Shown here: piece after piece, positions 25,044 to 33,187 of the stretch
How positions within the stretch are numbered: the first letter of the stretch is position 1
Layout: every line of letters starts with the position of its first letter
From: UBA3305 sp002373555
GTDB lineage: Bacteria; Bacillota; Clostridia; Lachnospirales; Lachnospiraceae
Assembly (NCBI GenBank): GCA_946612455.1
Contig: CAMOER010000018.1
Coordinates: 1 to 52,972 of the forward strand
Direction: 5' to 3'
DNA: 52,972 nucleotides
The notes under the pieces: generated by a model
What the model saw: the letters and a program-made list of their open reading frames with translations, nothing else
Told to the model about the DNA's origin: nothing
The model's database searches: none
Translations under genes and position numbers: made by a program

Positions 25044-25117
25044 GGCGGAGTAGCTCAGTTGGCGAGAGCACGCGGTTCATACCCGCGGTGTCAGGGGTTC
25101 AAATCCCTTCTCCGCTA
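25044..25117 (+). tRNA. tRNA-Met (CAU), elongator type
   Basis: 74-base cloverleaf, acceptor GGCGGAG with CTCCGCT, anticodon stem GCGG/CCGC around TTCATAC, T-loop GTTCAAA. The first base pair and overall sequence resemble Bacillus elongator tRNA-Met rather than initiator or lysidine-modified tRNA-Ile. CCA is not encoded. It is 4 bases from tRNA-Val and co-transcribed. Confidence 0.93.
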
Positions 25118-25123
25118 CGCCGA

Positions 25124-25150
25124 AACCACGCAGTCGCGTGGTTTTTTCTT
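25124..25150 (+). terminator. terminator of tRNA pair
   Basis: AACCACGC/GCGTGGTT stem with loop AGTC, then TTTTTTCTTTTT. Confidence 0.9.
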
Positions 25151-25157
25151 TTTCCCG

Positions 25158-25189
25158 CGAAAAGAAGCGCTGCTTTCGCAGCGCTTCTT
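25158..25189 (-). terminator. terminator of flavin/Fe-S dehydrogenase operon
   Basis: Perfect 12-bp stem AAGAAGCGCTGC/GCAGCGCTTCTT with a 4-base loop, followed by TT on the minus strand (the run is TTTT counting the stem end). It lies 20 bases after the oxidoreductase stop. Confidence 0.75.
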
Positions 25190-25209
25190 AAATCATCAAT
25201 TATACAGGA

Positions 25210-26355
25210 TCATACCACCGACGGCTCGATCAGCAGCTCGCCCGTCTCGAAACGTTTCTTCGAGAACTTCTTAATATCGATCGAATCTTCCTGTCCGGTC
25301 AGGTGGTTCGCGACCATGATTGCGACTCTCGGCGCGACCATGAAGCCGTGACCGGAGAATCCGCAGACAGTCCAGAAATTCGCTGCTTCCGCAGCTTCAT
25401 CGATCACAGGGTTCGCATCCGGGCTCATGTCATACTGTCCTGCCCAGGATCTTACGACTCTCAGATTCCTGAGCACAGGCAGTGTCTCGCACATAATACC
25501 GCAGGTGGCCTCCAGGACCTGCCAGCTGGTATTGAAGTTGTGACTGGGAGCCTCTTTCGGTCCGATTCCCATAACAAAGCTGCCGTGCGGCGTCTGCTGG
25601 CAATAGTAGTTATGCGAGAAGGACATGACCATGCAGTCAATCAGCGGAGCAACGGGCTCTGTGACCAGCGCCTGATGGCGCTCCGGATATACCGGGATGT
25701 CCTCTCCCACCATTTTAGCCAGTTCGGGAGCCCATCCGTTTGCACAGTTCACAACAAGTTTTGCCTCAACATAGCCCTTTGTTGTCTCTACGCCCGCGAT
25801 CTTTCCGCCTTCGGTCCTGAAACCGACGGCTTCGCAGAAAGTCTCTATCTCAACGCCCATCTTTCTTGCACCGTAGGCATAGGCCTGCGTCGTCTGGAAA
25901 GGATTGGCATGTCCGTCCGCCTGGCAGAAGGTTCCGCCGGTAACGCCGTCCATATTCAGATAAGGAACTTTCTCCTTCATCTCCTTCGGCGTCAGCTCAT
26001 AGGCATCGATTCCCAGCCTGTGCTGCACTTCCAGATTCTTACGGAACTGGATCATTTCCTTATCGGTATAGGCTACGAGCAGATATCCGCCCTGGTGAAG
26101 TTCGATACTTCTGGGATAGCCGGTATACTCTTCCATATGCTCGAAAAGATGTGTGCTCTCAAGAGCGATCGTGGCATTGAGTTCGGATCCCCACTGCTGT
26201 CTGATGCCGGCGCCGCAGCGTCCGGTGGCACCGGAGGTGAGGAATCTCTTCTCGATCAGAAGGATATCCCTGATGCCGCGCTTCGCAAGCTCAAAGGCGG
26301 TTGCAGTGCCGACGATACCGCCGCCGATCACGACGACTTCATAGGATTTTTTCAT
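25210..26355 (-). CDS. FAD-dependent amino/imino acid dehydrogenase (DAO family)
   Basis: 381-residue soluble flavoprotein of the D-amino-acid oxidase/sarcosine-proline dehydrogenase fold. The Rossmann loop is VVVIGGGIVGTATAFELAKRG (about 6-26), a TSGATGRCGAGIRQQWG stretch binds FAD, and the C-terminal GFSGHGFMVAPRVA completes the flavin site. It is the last gene of an operon whose other members look like HcnA/HcnB or hydroxyproline-dehydrogenase partners, so it is probably the catalytic subunit that oxidises an amino or imino acid and passes electrons to the Fe-S subunits. The substrate (proline, hydroxyproline, sarcosine, glycine or a D-amino acid) is not readable. ATG overlaps the upstream stop by 4 bases. 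Confidence 0.88.
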   Translation of the reverse strand: MKKSYEVVVIGGGIVGTATAFELAKRGIRDILLIEKRFLTSGATGRCGAGIRQQWGSELNATIALESTHLFEHMEEYTGYPRSIELHQGGYLLVAYTDKEMIQFRKNLEVQHRLGIDAYELTPKEMKEKVPYLNMDGVTGGTFCQADGHANPFQTTQAYAYGARKMGVEIETFCEAVGFRTEGGKIAGVETTKGYVEAKLVVNCANGWAPELAKMVGEDIPVYPERHQALVTEPVAPLIDCMVMSFSHNYYCQQTPHGSFVMGIGPKEAPSHNFNTSWQVLEATCGIMCETLPVLRNLRVVRSWAGQYDMSPDANPVIDEAAEAANFWTVCGFSGHGFMVAPRVAIMVANHLTGQEDSIDIKKFSKKRFETGELLIEPSVV

Positions 26356-26651
26356 TCTGCGCCGCCCCCTTTCTTACCTTCTTCATAAGCGTCGGCCAGA
26401 GCGCCCATGGAAATGGGTTTCGTCGGAGGCCGGAATGTAGGCATCAGCACTTCCTCCATGGGAACGCCGAAGGCTCTGGAAAGCTCCTGCGCGATGAGCA
26501 GCCTGCAGGTCCTTCCCTGGCAGGGGCCCATGCCCGCACGGGTAACACGTTTGATGTCATCGATCGTCTGATATCCCTGCTCGATGCACTCCAGGATCAT
26601 CTCACGGGTGATATCTTCACAGCGACATATAATAATATCTTTATTTGCCAT
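26352..26651 (-). CDS. BFD-like [2Fe-2S] protein
   Basis: 99-residue protein with the BFD-like fold. C9 and C11 (ICRCEDIT) plus C44 and C49 (GPCQGRTC) form the CxC-x32-CxxxxC ligand set of a [2Fe-2S] cluster, as in the HcnB/NirB-like BFD domain. Such a domain is usually fused to the C-terminus of the FAD/NAD subunit in HcnB and hydroxyproline dehydrogenases; here it is a separate small gene. ATG at 26651 has GGGAGGG upstream; the frame is open to 26693 without a site. It overlaps both neighbours, so translation is coupled. It presumably relays electrons between flavin subunits. Confidence 0.88.
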   Translation of the reverse strand: MANKDIIICRCEDITREMILECIEQGYQTIDDIKRVTRAGMGPCQGRTCRLLIAQELSRAFGVPMEEVLMPTFRPPTKPISMGALADAYEEGKKGGGAE

Positions 26652-27144
26652 CACGATACCCTCCCGCTTTGATATTTCTGACTTCCATGGCAAGTTCCTT
26701 CGGGACTTCCAGGGTGATCATGTAGGTCATGTTCTTCTTGCCGCCGGATACCGCACGGAGTACGGGGAACCAGCCAAGCTCCTCGCCGGCACGGTTCAGG
26801 CCGCAGGCAAGCTGGCCTTTTTCCGGTACGGGGATATATTCGAAGGGGAATGTGACCGCGGCTGTATCTTCGCTCTGTGTCATATCGACAACAAAGATGG
26901 CAAGACCGGGGCACTTGGAAACGCACAGGCGGCAGCCGATGCATTTGTCAGGGTCGACCTTCGGTGTTGCATTGATATCGGGTTCCATGGAGATCGCATG
27001 ATGCGGACATGCAGCAACGCAGGGGTTGCAGGCGATCTGCTGGAAGCATTCGGTAATGGCGATCGGGCCTTTCGCAAGCCTTTCTTCACTCGGCAGTACC
27101 TTTGCCAGATCTTCTGCCGTCGGGATTCCGTCTCTGATCAACAT
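26641..27144 (-). CDS. double [4Fe-4S] ferredoxin-like subunit
   Basis: 167 residues. Two four-Cys sets, C33/C39/C42/C46 (ACNPCVAACP) and C68/C71/C74/C78 (CIGCRLCVSKCP), can hold two [4Fe-4S] clusters. The C-terminal ~85 residues form a beta-rich extension with no cofactor motif. It lies between the FAD/NAD subunit and the BFD-like subunit, with overlaps on both sides. It probably wires the flavin subunits to ferredoxin or to another carrier. The first Cys of set one has an x5 gap instead of x2, so that ligand is less certain. Confidence 0.85.
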   Translation of the reverse strand: MLIRDGIPTAEDLAKVLPSEERLAKGPIAITECFQQIACNPCVAACPHHAISMEPDINATPKVDPDKCIGCRLCVSKCPGLAIFVVDMTQSEDTAAVTFPFEYIPVPEKGQLACGLNRAGEELGWFPVLRAVSGGKKNMTYMITLEVPKELAMEVRNIKAGGYRDGK

Positions 27145-28238
27145 ACCGCCTCACCTCTTTTCTGCTCTACTTTCGCGATGCCGGCACGGATCTTTCCGCC
27201 CATCGGGCCGGAACGGAGTTCCACGAGCTCAGCCTTCGCTGCTTCCACTTCCTTCTCGGAATTTTCAACATCATAACCGAGCGCTGCCGCAACGGCATAG
27301 CCGGCCAGTCTTCCCTCGACCATGGCGGAGGATGCTTCCTCAATACCGGAAACATCACCTGCGCAATAAATGCCTTCCACAGTCGTCATCAGGTTCTCAT
27401 CCACGATCGGCACATGACCGGAGAGTTCTCTCACGAATTCACAGCGGCAGCCGGCCTGCCAGGCGAGTTCTGCAAGCGGGGTAAGACCAACGGCAAGACA
27501 GAGCGTGTCACAGGGACAGTCGACTTCCGTACCGGGGATCTGATTCCACTTCTCATCCAGCTGGCAGAGGATCACGCCCTCAAGTTTACCGTCGCCGTAT
27601 GCTTCCTTCACGGTCCATCCCGTCATGATCGGGACACCGGCTCTGCGGAGCTTGCTGGCATGGACCAGGAAACCGCCGATACCCGGCGCCGCTTCCACGA
27701 CACATTTTACATTGACGCCGGCCTGCAGCATCTGATAGGAAACGATCAGACCGATATTGCCCGCGCCGACCATGACCACATTGTCGGCAGGCTTTACGCC
27801 GGAGACATTCATCAGTGTCTGTACGGCACCTGCGCCATAAATGCCGGGCAGGTCATTGTTCGGGAAGGTGAGGAATTTCTCTGCCGCACCGGTCGCGATG
27901 ATCGTCTTCACCGGGCGGAATTTCAGATGCTTCTCATCATGCAGGACGGTCACGATCCCGTCTTCGTACATGCCAAGCACAGTCGCTTCCGTCATCAGTT
28001 CGATATTCGGATGGGCGCAGATCTGCTCTACCAGCATCGCGCCGATCTGGATCCCGCGGTCGCCGGCATACTGACGCTCGGATCCGAAGAATTTGTGGGT
28101 CTGCTTGACAAGCTGACCGCCGGGGGTATCGTCTCTTTCCAGCAGCAGTACATGCGCGCCGGCATCCGCTGCCGCTTTCGCCGCGCAAAGCCCTGCCGGG
28201 CCTCCGCCGATCACAAGGACTTCCACGTCTCTGATCAT
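27138..28238 (-). CDS. FAD/NAD(P)-linked oxidoreductase, HcnB-like
   Basis: 366-residue pyridine-nucleotide-disulfide-type flavoprotein. FAD is bound by VLVIGGGPAGLCAAKAAADAG (about 7-27); the second nucleotide loop is VVMVGAGNIGLIVSYQ (about 154-169), and GIYCAGDVSGIEEASSAMVEGRLAG closes the FAD site. There is no redox CxxC. It resembles the HcnB/LhpE-type alpha subunit of amino-acid dehydrogenases but lacks the fused BFD domain, which is encoded separately downstream. It would accept electrons from the DAO-type subunit or reduce NAD. It overlaps the upstream [2Fe-2S] gene by 4 bases (ATGA). Confidence 0.88.
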   Translation of the reverse strand: MIRDVEVLVIGGGPAGLCAAKAAADAGAHVLLLERDDTPGGQLVKQTHKFFGSERQYAGDRGIQIGAMLVEQICAHPNIELMTEATVLGMYEDGIVTVLHDEKHLKFRPVKTIIATGAAEKFLTFPNNDLPGIYGAGAVQTLMNVSGVKPADNVVMVGAGNIGLIVSYQMLQAGVNVKCVVEAAPGIGGFLVHASKLRRAGVPIMTGWTVKEAYGDGKLEGVILCQLDEKWNQIPGTEVDCPCDTLCLAVGLTPLAELAWQAGCRCEFVRELSGHVPIVDENLMTTVEGIYCAGDVSGIEEASSAMVEGRLAGYAVAAALGYDVENSEKEVEAAKAELVELRSGPMGGKIRAGIAKVEQKRGEAVC

Positions 28239-28543
28239 TCTTTTACGACCCCCTTTCCCTGCTGTTCCTCAACTACCATGCCCTGCTTCAGCTTCGTGAC
28301 GCATACACGCACATTGGGTTCGCCGTCAACGGTCATGAAACAGGATGAACAGTTGCCGATCGCACAGAAAAGACCTCTGGGTCTGTGCAGGTTCTGGCTG
28401 TGGCCGAGCTCACGCACGCCCGCCGCATGAAGAGCAGCTGCGATCGTCTCATGAGTATAGCCTTCCATTTCCTGTCCGTTAAAGAGAAACGTTACCTTTT
28501 CTCCACGGTCGAACTGCAGGATCGGATGCTCGTTGATTCTCAT
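28235..28543 (-). CDS. HcnA-like [2Fe-2S] ferredoxin subunit
   Basis: 102-residue protein with a plant-ferredoxin-like Cys pattern C60-x4-C65-x2-C68-x12-C81 (LFCAIGNCSSCF), as in HcnA and the small subunit of hydroxyproline and sarcosine dehydrogenases. It is the first structural gene of the operon, 6 bases after the AraC-type regulator, with GGAG upstream of the ATG. Its partner is the FAD/NAD subunit encoded next. Confidence 0.9.
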   Translation of the reverse strand: MRINEHPILQFDRGEKVTFLFNGQEMEGYTHETIAAALHAAGVRELGHSQNLHRPRGLFCAIGNCSSCFMTVDGEPNVRVCVTKLKQGMVVEEQQGKGVVKE

Positions 28544-28549
28544 GCTCCT

Positions 28550-29308
28550 TCACTCCTTTTCCATAGTTTCGTTATTCATTATCCCGTTGGTTCCGGGGAT
28601 ATTTTCCTTTGCTTTTTTCCGGTACTGATTCGGCGTGATGCCTTCCACTTCCCGGAAGGCCCTTGTAAAGGACGAACTGTTCACATAACCGACCTGCATC
28701 GCGACGTCGATGATCCTGTATTTCGTTGTCGCCAGGATCTCCTTCGCCTTGTCGATCCGGACCATCCGGAGATAATCGCTCGGCAGGCAGCCGACCTTTT
28801 TCTTGAACCACTCGGTAAAATAAGAGATGTTGTAATTCTCCAGTTCGGCGAGTTCCTTCATGCTGATATCGGAAGAATAATTCTCTTCGATATAGGCCAG
28901 TGAAGGAAGACGCCCCTGTTCGACCAGCTTGTCATAGAGATAATAGAACAGATACCGCAGGGATTCGTTCCTCTGTGTCCGGCGCATGCTCTCCTTTTTG
29001 ATCAGCGCGATGAGGGGTTCCAGGTCTTCGTCGATATTGATCAGACTGTTCTCGGTCAGAAAGATCAGATCCGCCGATTTGATCATCTCCGGCGGAATAT
29101 TCAACGTCAGCGCCTGTCCGTCACAGCTGTATTCATGGACAACGGCCGGCGGCACGAAGCCCAGCTGTCCCGTCCTGATATAATTGTCATGTGCATCGAA
29201 CTTCACATGGAAGGTTCCGCTCACCGGAATTATGATATGCGCGTGCGGATGCGTGTGCACCCTGGTCTCGTCCGGCATGTCATAATGAAAGCCTGATATT
29301 ACGGTCAT
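28550..29308 (-). CDS. AraC-family regulator with cupin sensor
   Basis: 252 residues. The N-terminal ~90 form a cupin (THPHAHIIIPVSGTFHVKF, PPAVVHEYSCDG) likely to sense a small molecule; the C-terminal ~100 carry two AraC helix-turn-helix motifs (SMKELAELENYNISYFTEWFK and IIDVAMQVGYVNSSSFTRAF). It is the first gene of the flavin/Fe-S dehydrogenase operon on the same strand, so it probably activates its own operon in response to the dehydrogenase substrate. The ATG has a GAGGTGATG-type site, and a TATAAT box lies near 29342-29347 with a poor -35. Confidence 0.88.
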   Translation of the reverse strand: MTVISGFHYDMPDETRVHTHPHAHIIIPVSGTFHVKFDAHDNYIRTGQLGFVPPAVVHEYSCDGQALTLNIPPEMIKSADLIFLTENSLINIDEDLEPLIALIKKESMRRTQRNESLRYLFYYLYDKLVEQGRLPSLAYIEENYSSDISMKELAELENYNISYFTEWFKKKVGCLPSDYLRMVRIDKAKEILATTKYRIIDVAMQVGYVNSSSFTRAFREVEGITPNQYRKKAKENIPGTNGIMNNETMEKE

Positions 29309-29341
29309 GACACATCACCTCACAAACAAGATTTTAGCATA

Positions 29342-29347
29342 ATTATA
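29342..29347 (-). promoter_or_regulatory. possible -10 box of AraC/dehydrogenase operon
   Basis: TATAAT on the minus strand with TGGAAT 17 bases upstream as a weak -35. An activator-dependent promoter would be expected to have such a poor -35. Confidence 0.35.
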
Positions 29348-29401
29348 GCACCCAGATATGCAGAATTCCAGAGCGTCTTGTACATTTGTTATGATTTTTT
29401 C

Positions 29402-29443
29402 AAAAATTTAAGCCAGACCGTCATGAATTTAACGATCTGGCTT
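29402..29443 (-). terminator. terminator of AGCS symporter gene
   Basis: AAGCCAGATCGT/ACGGTCTGGCTT stem with one mismatch and a 10-base loop, then AAATTTTTG on the minus strand. Confidence 0.7.
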
Positions 29444-29504
29444 ATATTTTCAGATATTTAGGCAGAATTGTGTCTGCATTTCAGCACGAAGTTTATATTC
29501 CGGT

Positions 29505-30905
29505 TCAGTTCCAGAAATCTGTATCCACTTTTACGCCGCCGTCTCTCTTCGCGTTGAACACGGGATTCCTGCCGGCTTTTTTCTGCTCCATATAATTGTC
29601 CAGTGCCTTATAGGCAACGCTGCCCAGGACGATACAGACAGGAATATTGATCCCGGCCAGGATGCACTGACAGATATCCGCGATATCCCATGCCGTGCCG
29701 AAGGAAAGAATGGCGCCGATGAAGATCAGGAAAGCGCCGAAAATACGGACGCCGTTCATAAACATGGCCGACGGTTTCCTGCCGAGCAGGTAAGCGAAGC
29801 AGTTCTCAATATAATAGAAGTTTCCGAGCAGGGTGGTGAAAGCGAACAATACCATGGCCACCGCGATGAAAACCGGGCCGATGCTTCCGAAGGTCTGGGA
29901 AAGCGCTGCCTGAATGTACGGTGCGCCCGCCAGATCGGCATTCGGCTCCACGCCGGAGCAGAGGCTCATGAACGCGGTCGCTGTGCAGAGAAGCAGGGTG
30001 TCGATAAAAACGGAAAGCATCTGGACCAGTCCCTGCTTCGCGGGATGGGATACATCCGCGGCAGCCGCGGCGTTTGGTGCGGAACCGATACCGGCTTCGT
30101 TCGAATACAGGCCGCGCTTGAAGCCCATCATCAGACAGGAGCCCATGAAGCCGCCGAAAATCGCCTTGAAGTCAAATGCATCCGCGAAGATCATGCCGAA
30201 CATATGCGGAATGTTGCCGATGTTCAGGACCAGCGCGATCAGCGCAAGGATCACATACATCACGCCCATGACCGGAACCAGGATTCCGGTGATCTGCACG
30301 ATTCTCCTGCCGCCGCCGAGCAGGCAGTAAAGGGATACCAGTGCGATAATACAGCCGATGATGAGGGGCGTCATTTTCGGATCATAGAAGGAAAATCCGC
30401 TGAAAGAAGACTGCAGATTATAGGAGGCCAGCATGTTGTAGCCTACACCGTAGGTGAAGATCAGGGCAATGCAGAAGATGATGGCCAGCGGTCTGGAATG
30501 CAGGGCTGCTTCGATATAGTATGCCGGGCCGCCGTAGGAGCCGCCGTCCGGATCCTTTTTCTTGTAGACCTGGGCCAGTGTGGATTCCACAAAGGCGGAA
30601 GCACCGCCGAAGATCGCCGTCACCCACATCCAGAATACGGCGCCGGGACCGCCGACGCAGATGGCTGTCGACACACCGATGATATTGCCGGTGCCGACGC
30701 GGGAAGCGGTCGAGATCATCAGCGCGCCGAATGAGGAGATCGACTTCTCATCCTCTGGTTTTTCCATCACGACGCGGATCGATTCGCCGAACAGCCGGAA
30801 CTGGGGCAGCTTGGTACGGATCGTAAAATAAAGACCGCCGAAGAACAACAGACAGGCCAGCGGCCAACCGGTAAGGTACAGCAGGAAATTATAGATTGCG
30901 CTCAT
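29505..30905 (-). CDS. alanine/glycine:cation symporter (AGCS family)
   Basis: 466-residue polytopic membrane protein. AGCS marks are ISSFGALMISTASRVGTGNI, VGGPGAVFWMWVTAIFGGA and GLYSNEAGIGSAPNAAAAA. It imports alanine, glycine or related neutral amino acids with sodium or protons. The ATG has AAGGAGG 6 bases upstream. It lies 97 bases after the glutaminase gene on the same strand; some AGCS members next to glutaminase genes carry glutamine, so that substrate is worth considering. A terminator follows. Confidence 0.93.
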   Translation of the reverse strand: MSAIYNFLLYLTGWPLACLLFFGGLYFTIRTKLPQFRLFGESIRVVMEKPEDEKSISSFGALMISTASRVGTGNIIGVSTAICVGGPGAVFWMWVTAIFGGASAFVESTLAQVYKKKDPDGGSYGGPAYYIEAALHSRPLAIIFCIALIFTYGVGYNMLASYNLQSSFSGFSFYDPKMTPLIIGCIIALVSLYCLLGGGRRIVQITGILVPVMGVMYVILALIALVLNIGNIPHMFGMIFADAFDFKAIFGGFMGSCLMMGFKRGLYSNEAGIGSAPNAAAAADVSHPAKQGLVQMLSVFIDTLLLCTATAFMSLCSGVEPNADLAGAPYIQAALSQTFGSIGPVFIAVAMVLFAFTTLLGNFYYIENCFAYLLGRKPSAMFMNGVRIFGAFLIFIGAILSFGTAWDIADICQCILAGINIPVCIVLGSVAYKALDNYMEQKKAGRNPVFNAKRDGGVKVDTDFWN

Positions 30906-31002
30906 TTTTCTCCTCCTTGAGATTGATGATATTTGAGTTGCAATGACTATAAACTGATCTTGCCTGTTATAGTCTGTGATCAGGTTCTTTTTTCAGTGTG
31001 TT

Positions 31003-31932
31003 CTACCAGATGCCTTTGCCGGCATCGAACACATGCAGCCGGAGTTCCTTCGAAAGATATTCCAGCATGTTCGCACCGCCGATGCTGTTCCCCTTCTCAT
31101 CCAGTGACGGGCCGTAAATGCCGATTCCCATCCGGTCTGTCACACAGGACATGATGCCGCCGCCGACACCGCTCTTGGAGGGAATGCCGACCCGGACGGC
31201 CATTTCGCCGGATCTGTCATACATGCCGCAGGTGAACATGAGCGTCTGGACAACGCGAACGGTATTGGCGGAGAGCACTCTCTCCTCCGTATCCGGGATC
31301 ACGCCGCCTGCCGCCAGCACCTGCCCGAGCCCGGCCAGCGATCTCGCGGTTACGCTCAGCGAACACATGCGGATATAAAGATCCACAGCGGAAAGCACAT
31401 CTCCGTGGAGCACGCCCTTGCTCTTTAAGAGATATCCGATCGCTCGGTTCCGGTCTCCCGTGACCGATTCGGAATGATACACATCGAAATCCATCGTGAT
31501 CTCATCATCCTGGCAGAGTTTCCTCGAGAACGCCAGCAGCTCGTCGAAATCACATACCGGCGCCAGAAGTCCGATCACATCGATCGCGCCGGCGTTGATC
31601 ATCGGATTGTAAGGACGGTTGCTGGCAGTATCGAGCTTCAGGATCGAATTGAAGGCATCACCCGAAGGCTCCATCATTACATGGGAAAACACTTCATCAT
31701 AGCCGAGTTTTTCCAGCGCCATCGCCAGCGTGATCACTTTTGAGATACTCTGGATCGTGAACCGGTGGGAAACATCCCCGAACTCGATCATTTCCCCGGA
31801 CAGTGTCTTGATGCAGATCCCCAGATAGACCGGATTTGCTTTCGACAGTTCGGGTATATAATCCGCCACTTTCCCGTTCAGCAGGAATCCCCTTCCGTAC
31901 AGCCATGCCTGTCTTGTTATTTCATCAAGCAT
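31003..31932 (-). CDS. glsA: glutaminase
   Basis: 309-residue glutaminase of the serine beta-lactamase-like fold that hydrolyses glutamine to glutamate and ammonia. The catalytic Ser62-x-x-Lys65 is in QSISKVITLA; NPMINAGAI, FDVYHSES and SGVGGGIMSCV (transition loop) are all present. Length is typical. AAAGGAGGAA... precedes the ATG. The downstream AGCS symporter is probably co-transcribed; the divergent LysR regulator 216 bases away is the likely controller. Glutamate production from imported glutamine fits both acid tolerance and amino-acid fermentation. Confidence 0.95.
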   Translation of the reverse strand: MLDEITRQAWLYGRGFLLNGKVADYIPELSKANPVYLGICIKTLSGEMIEFGDVSHRFTIQSISKVITLAMALEKLGYDEVFSHVMMEPSGDAFNSILKLDTASNRPYNPMINAGAIDVIGLLAPVCDFDELLAFSRKLCQDDEITMDFDVYHSESVTGDRNRAIGYLLKSKGVLHGDVLSAVDLYIRMCSLSVTARSLAGLGQVLAAGGVIPDTEERVLSANTVRVVQTLMFTCGMYDRSGEMAVRVGIPSKSGVGGGIMSCVTDRMGIGIYGPSLDEKGNSIGGANMLEYLSKELRLHVFDAGKGIW

Positions 31933-32085
31933 CTTCTTTCCTCCTTATGCCGCATCCGGCACAATCCACTGTCATGTGCACACACTATATTTATAACAAA
32001 AACCAGAGAAAATGTATAATTCGGATTACTTATATACATTATTCGAAACATAAATAACAAAAGATAAAAATAGTTGGAAAGAAAA

Positions 32086-32108
32086 CCTGTAAAATGTTAA
32101 AATACAGG
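32086..32108 (+). promoter_or_regulatory. candidate LysR site in the glsA/LysR intergenic region
   Basis: CCTGTA-N11-TACAGG (32086-32091 with 32103-32108) has the T-N11-A form of LysR boxes. It overlaps a plausible -10 (TTAAAA) whose -35 is TTGGAA 17 bases upstream, suiting autorepression of the LysR gene. Confidence 0.45.
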
Positions 32109-32148
32109 CAAGCGATCGATCATTCTGTCTTTCGGAAGGAGAAAACGA

Positions 32149-33129
32149 ATGGACGCCAACAACATCAAGTATTTTGTCGCTGTCGCCAGATACGGTTCGA
32201 TCAATCATGCAGCAAAAGCGATGTTCATCTCACAGCCCCAGCTCAGCCATATCATCAAAGGTCTGGAGGAAGAAACCGGACTGACGCTGTTCCAGCGCAC
32301 CAGACACGGCACGCAGCTGACAAAGCAGGGGAAGGAATTCCTGACGCACTGCGAGGTAATCCTGCAGGAAATGGAGAACCTGAAGCATTATATCGCTTCC
32401 TCCAGGGATGAAACGAGCCGTCTTTCCGTCAGCATGACCAGATTTTCCCATACATCCGAATGTTTCAATGAGATCTGTGCCAAATACCAGGACCGGAGCC
32501 GTTTTTCCTACAAGCTCAGGGAGGACGCTGCCGAGGGTGTGATCGGGGATGTCGCAGAACGGCTTTCCAGCATCGGCGTGATCCATTTTTCTTCCGCAGA
32601 CTCCGATATGATGCTCCGGAACCTGCAGAATAAACAGCTGACATTCATCCCTCTCGCGACGTTCCGGCCGTACGTATGTCTTTCCGCGCATCATGAGATC
32701 ATGCAGCGCCTGCTGCAGCAGGATCACGGCGCTTCCGGCATTGAGATCGAGATGCTTGCCGATTACGGCTTTGTTCGCTATATCGACCAGTATGAGGATT
32801 TCATTTACCATATCGCCACGGAAAGCGGTCTTGTGGATCTGAATGAATCGCAGAAAGTGATCTATGTCAACGACAGACAGGCGCAGATGCGCCTGATCTC
32901 CCGGACCAATTTCTATACCATCGGGATCGTCGACTTCGCAGGCCAGAATCCGCTTTATAACGTAATCTCCGTACCGCTCCTGCACTGTTCGGAGCATCTG
33001 AAATTCGGGATCATCACCAGGAAAGACACGAAGCTGAGCGATATCGAGACAGATTTTATCGATTATGTGAGAGCGCACTACGCCAGCCTTCAGGACAAGG
33101 AAGAGCAGTCTCATTCCGCAAAGAACTGA
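32149..33129 (+). CDS. LysR-family transcriptional regulator
   Basis: 326 residues. The helix-turn-helix is at about 3-60 (IKYFVAVARYGSINHAAKAMFISQPQLSHIIKGLE); the effector domain is more diverged than usual and Tyr/His-rich. GGAAGGAG precedes the ATG. It is divergent from glsA, so regulation of the glutaminase/AGCS pair is expected, with the inverted repeat 32086-32108 as a likely binding site. The effector is unknown. The gene ends at a bidirectional terminator shared with the GH13 gene. Confidence 0.9.
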   Translation: MDANNIKYFVAVARYGSINHAAKAMFISQPQLSHIIKGLEEETGLTLFQRTRHGTQLTKQGKEFLTHCEVILQEMENLKHYIASSRDETSRLSVSMTRFSHTSECFNEICAKYQDRSRFSYKLREDAAEGVIGDVAERLSSIGVIHFSSADSDMMLRNLQNKQLTFIPLATFRPYVCLSAHHEIMQRLLQQDHGASGIEIEMLADYGFVRYIDQYEDFIYHIATESGLVDLNESQKVIYVNDRQAQMRLISRTNFYTIGIVDFAGQNPLYNVISVPLLHCSEHLKFGIITRKDTKLSDIETDFIDYVRAHYASLQDKEEQSHSAKN

Positions 33130-33147
33130 CGGCCCTGAAAATGCAGT

Positions 33148-33187
33148 AAAATCCCGCGGCAGCCCTTCCGGACCGCCGCGGGATTTC
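33148..33187. terminator. bidirectional terminator
   Basis: AAATCCCGCGGC/GCCGCGGGATTT stem with a 14-base loop between convergent LysR and GH13 genes. It is followed by TCTTATTC on plus and TTTTAC on minus. Confidence 0.8.

Noticed and set aside
25044..25117. Lysidine-type tRNA-Ile(CAU)
   Set aside because: Acceptor GGCGGAG and the overall sequence match elongator tRNA-Met rather than the tRNA-Ile2 pattern.
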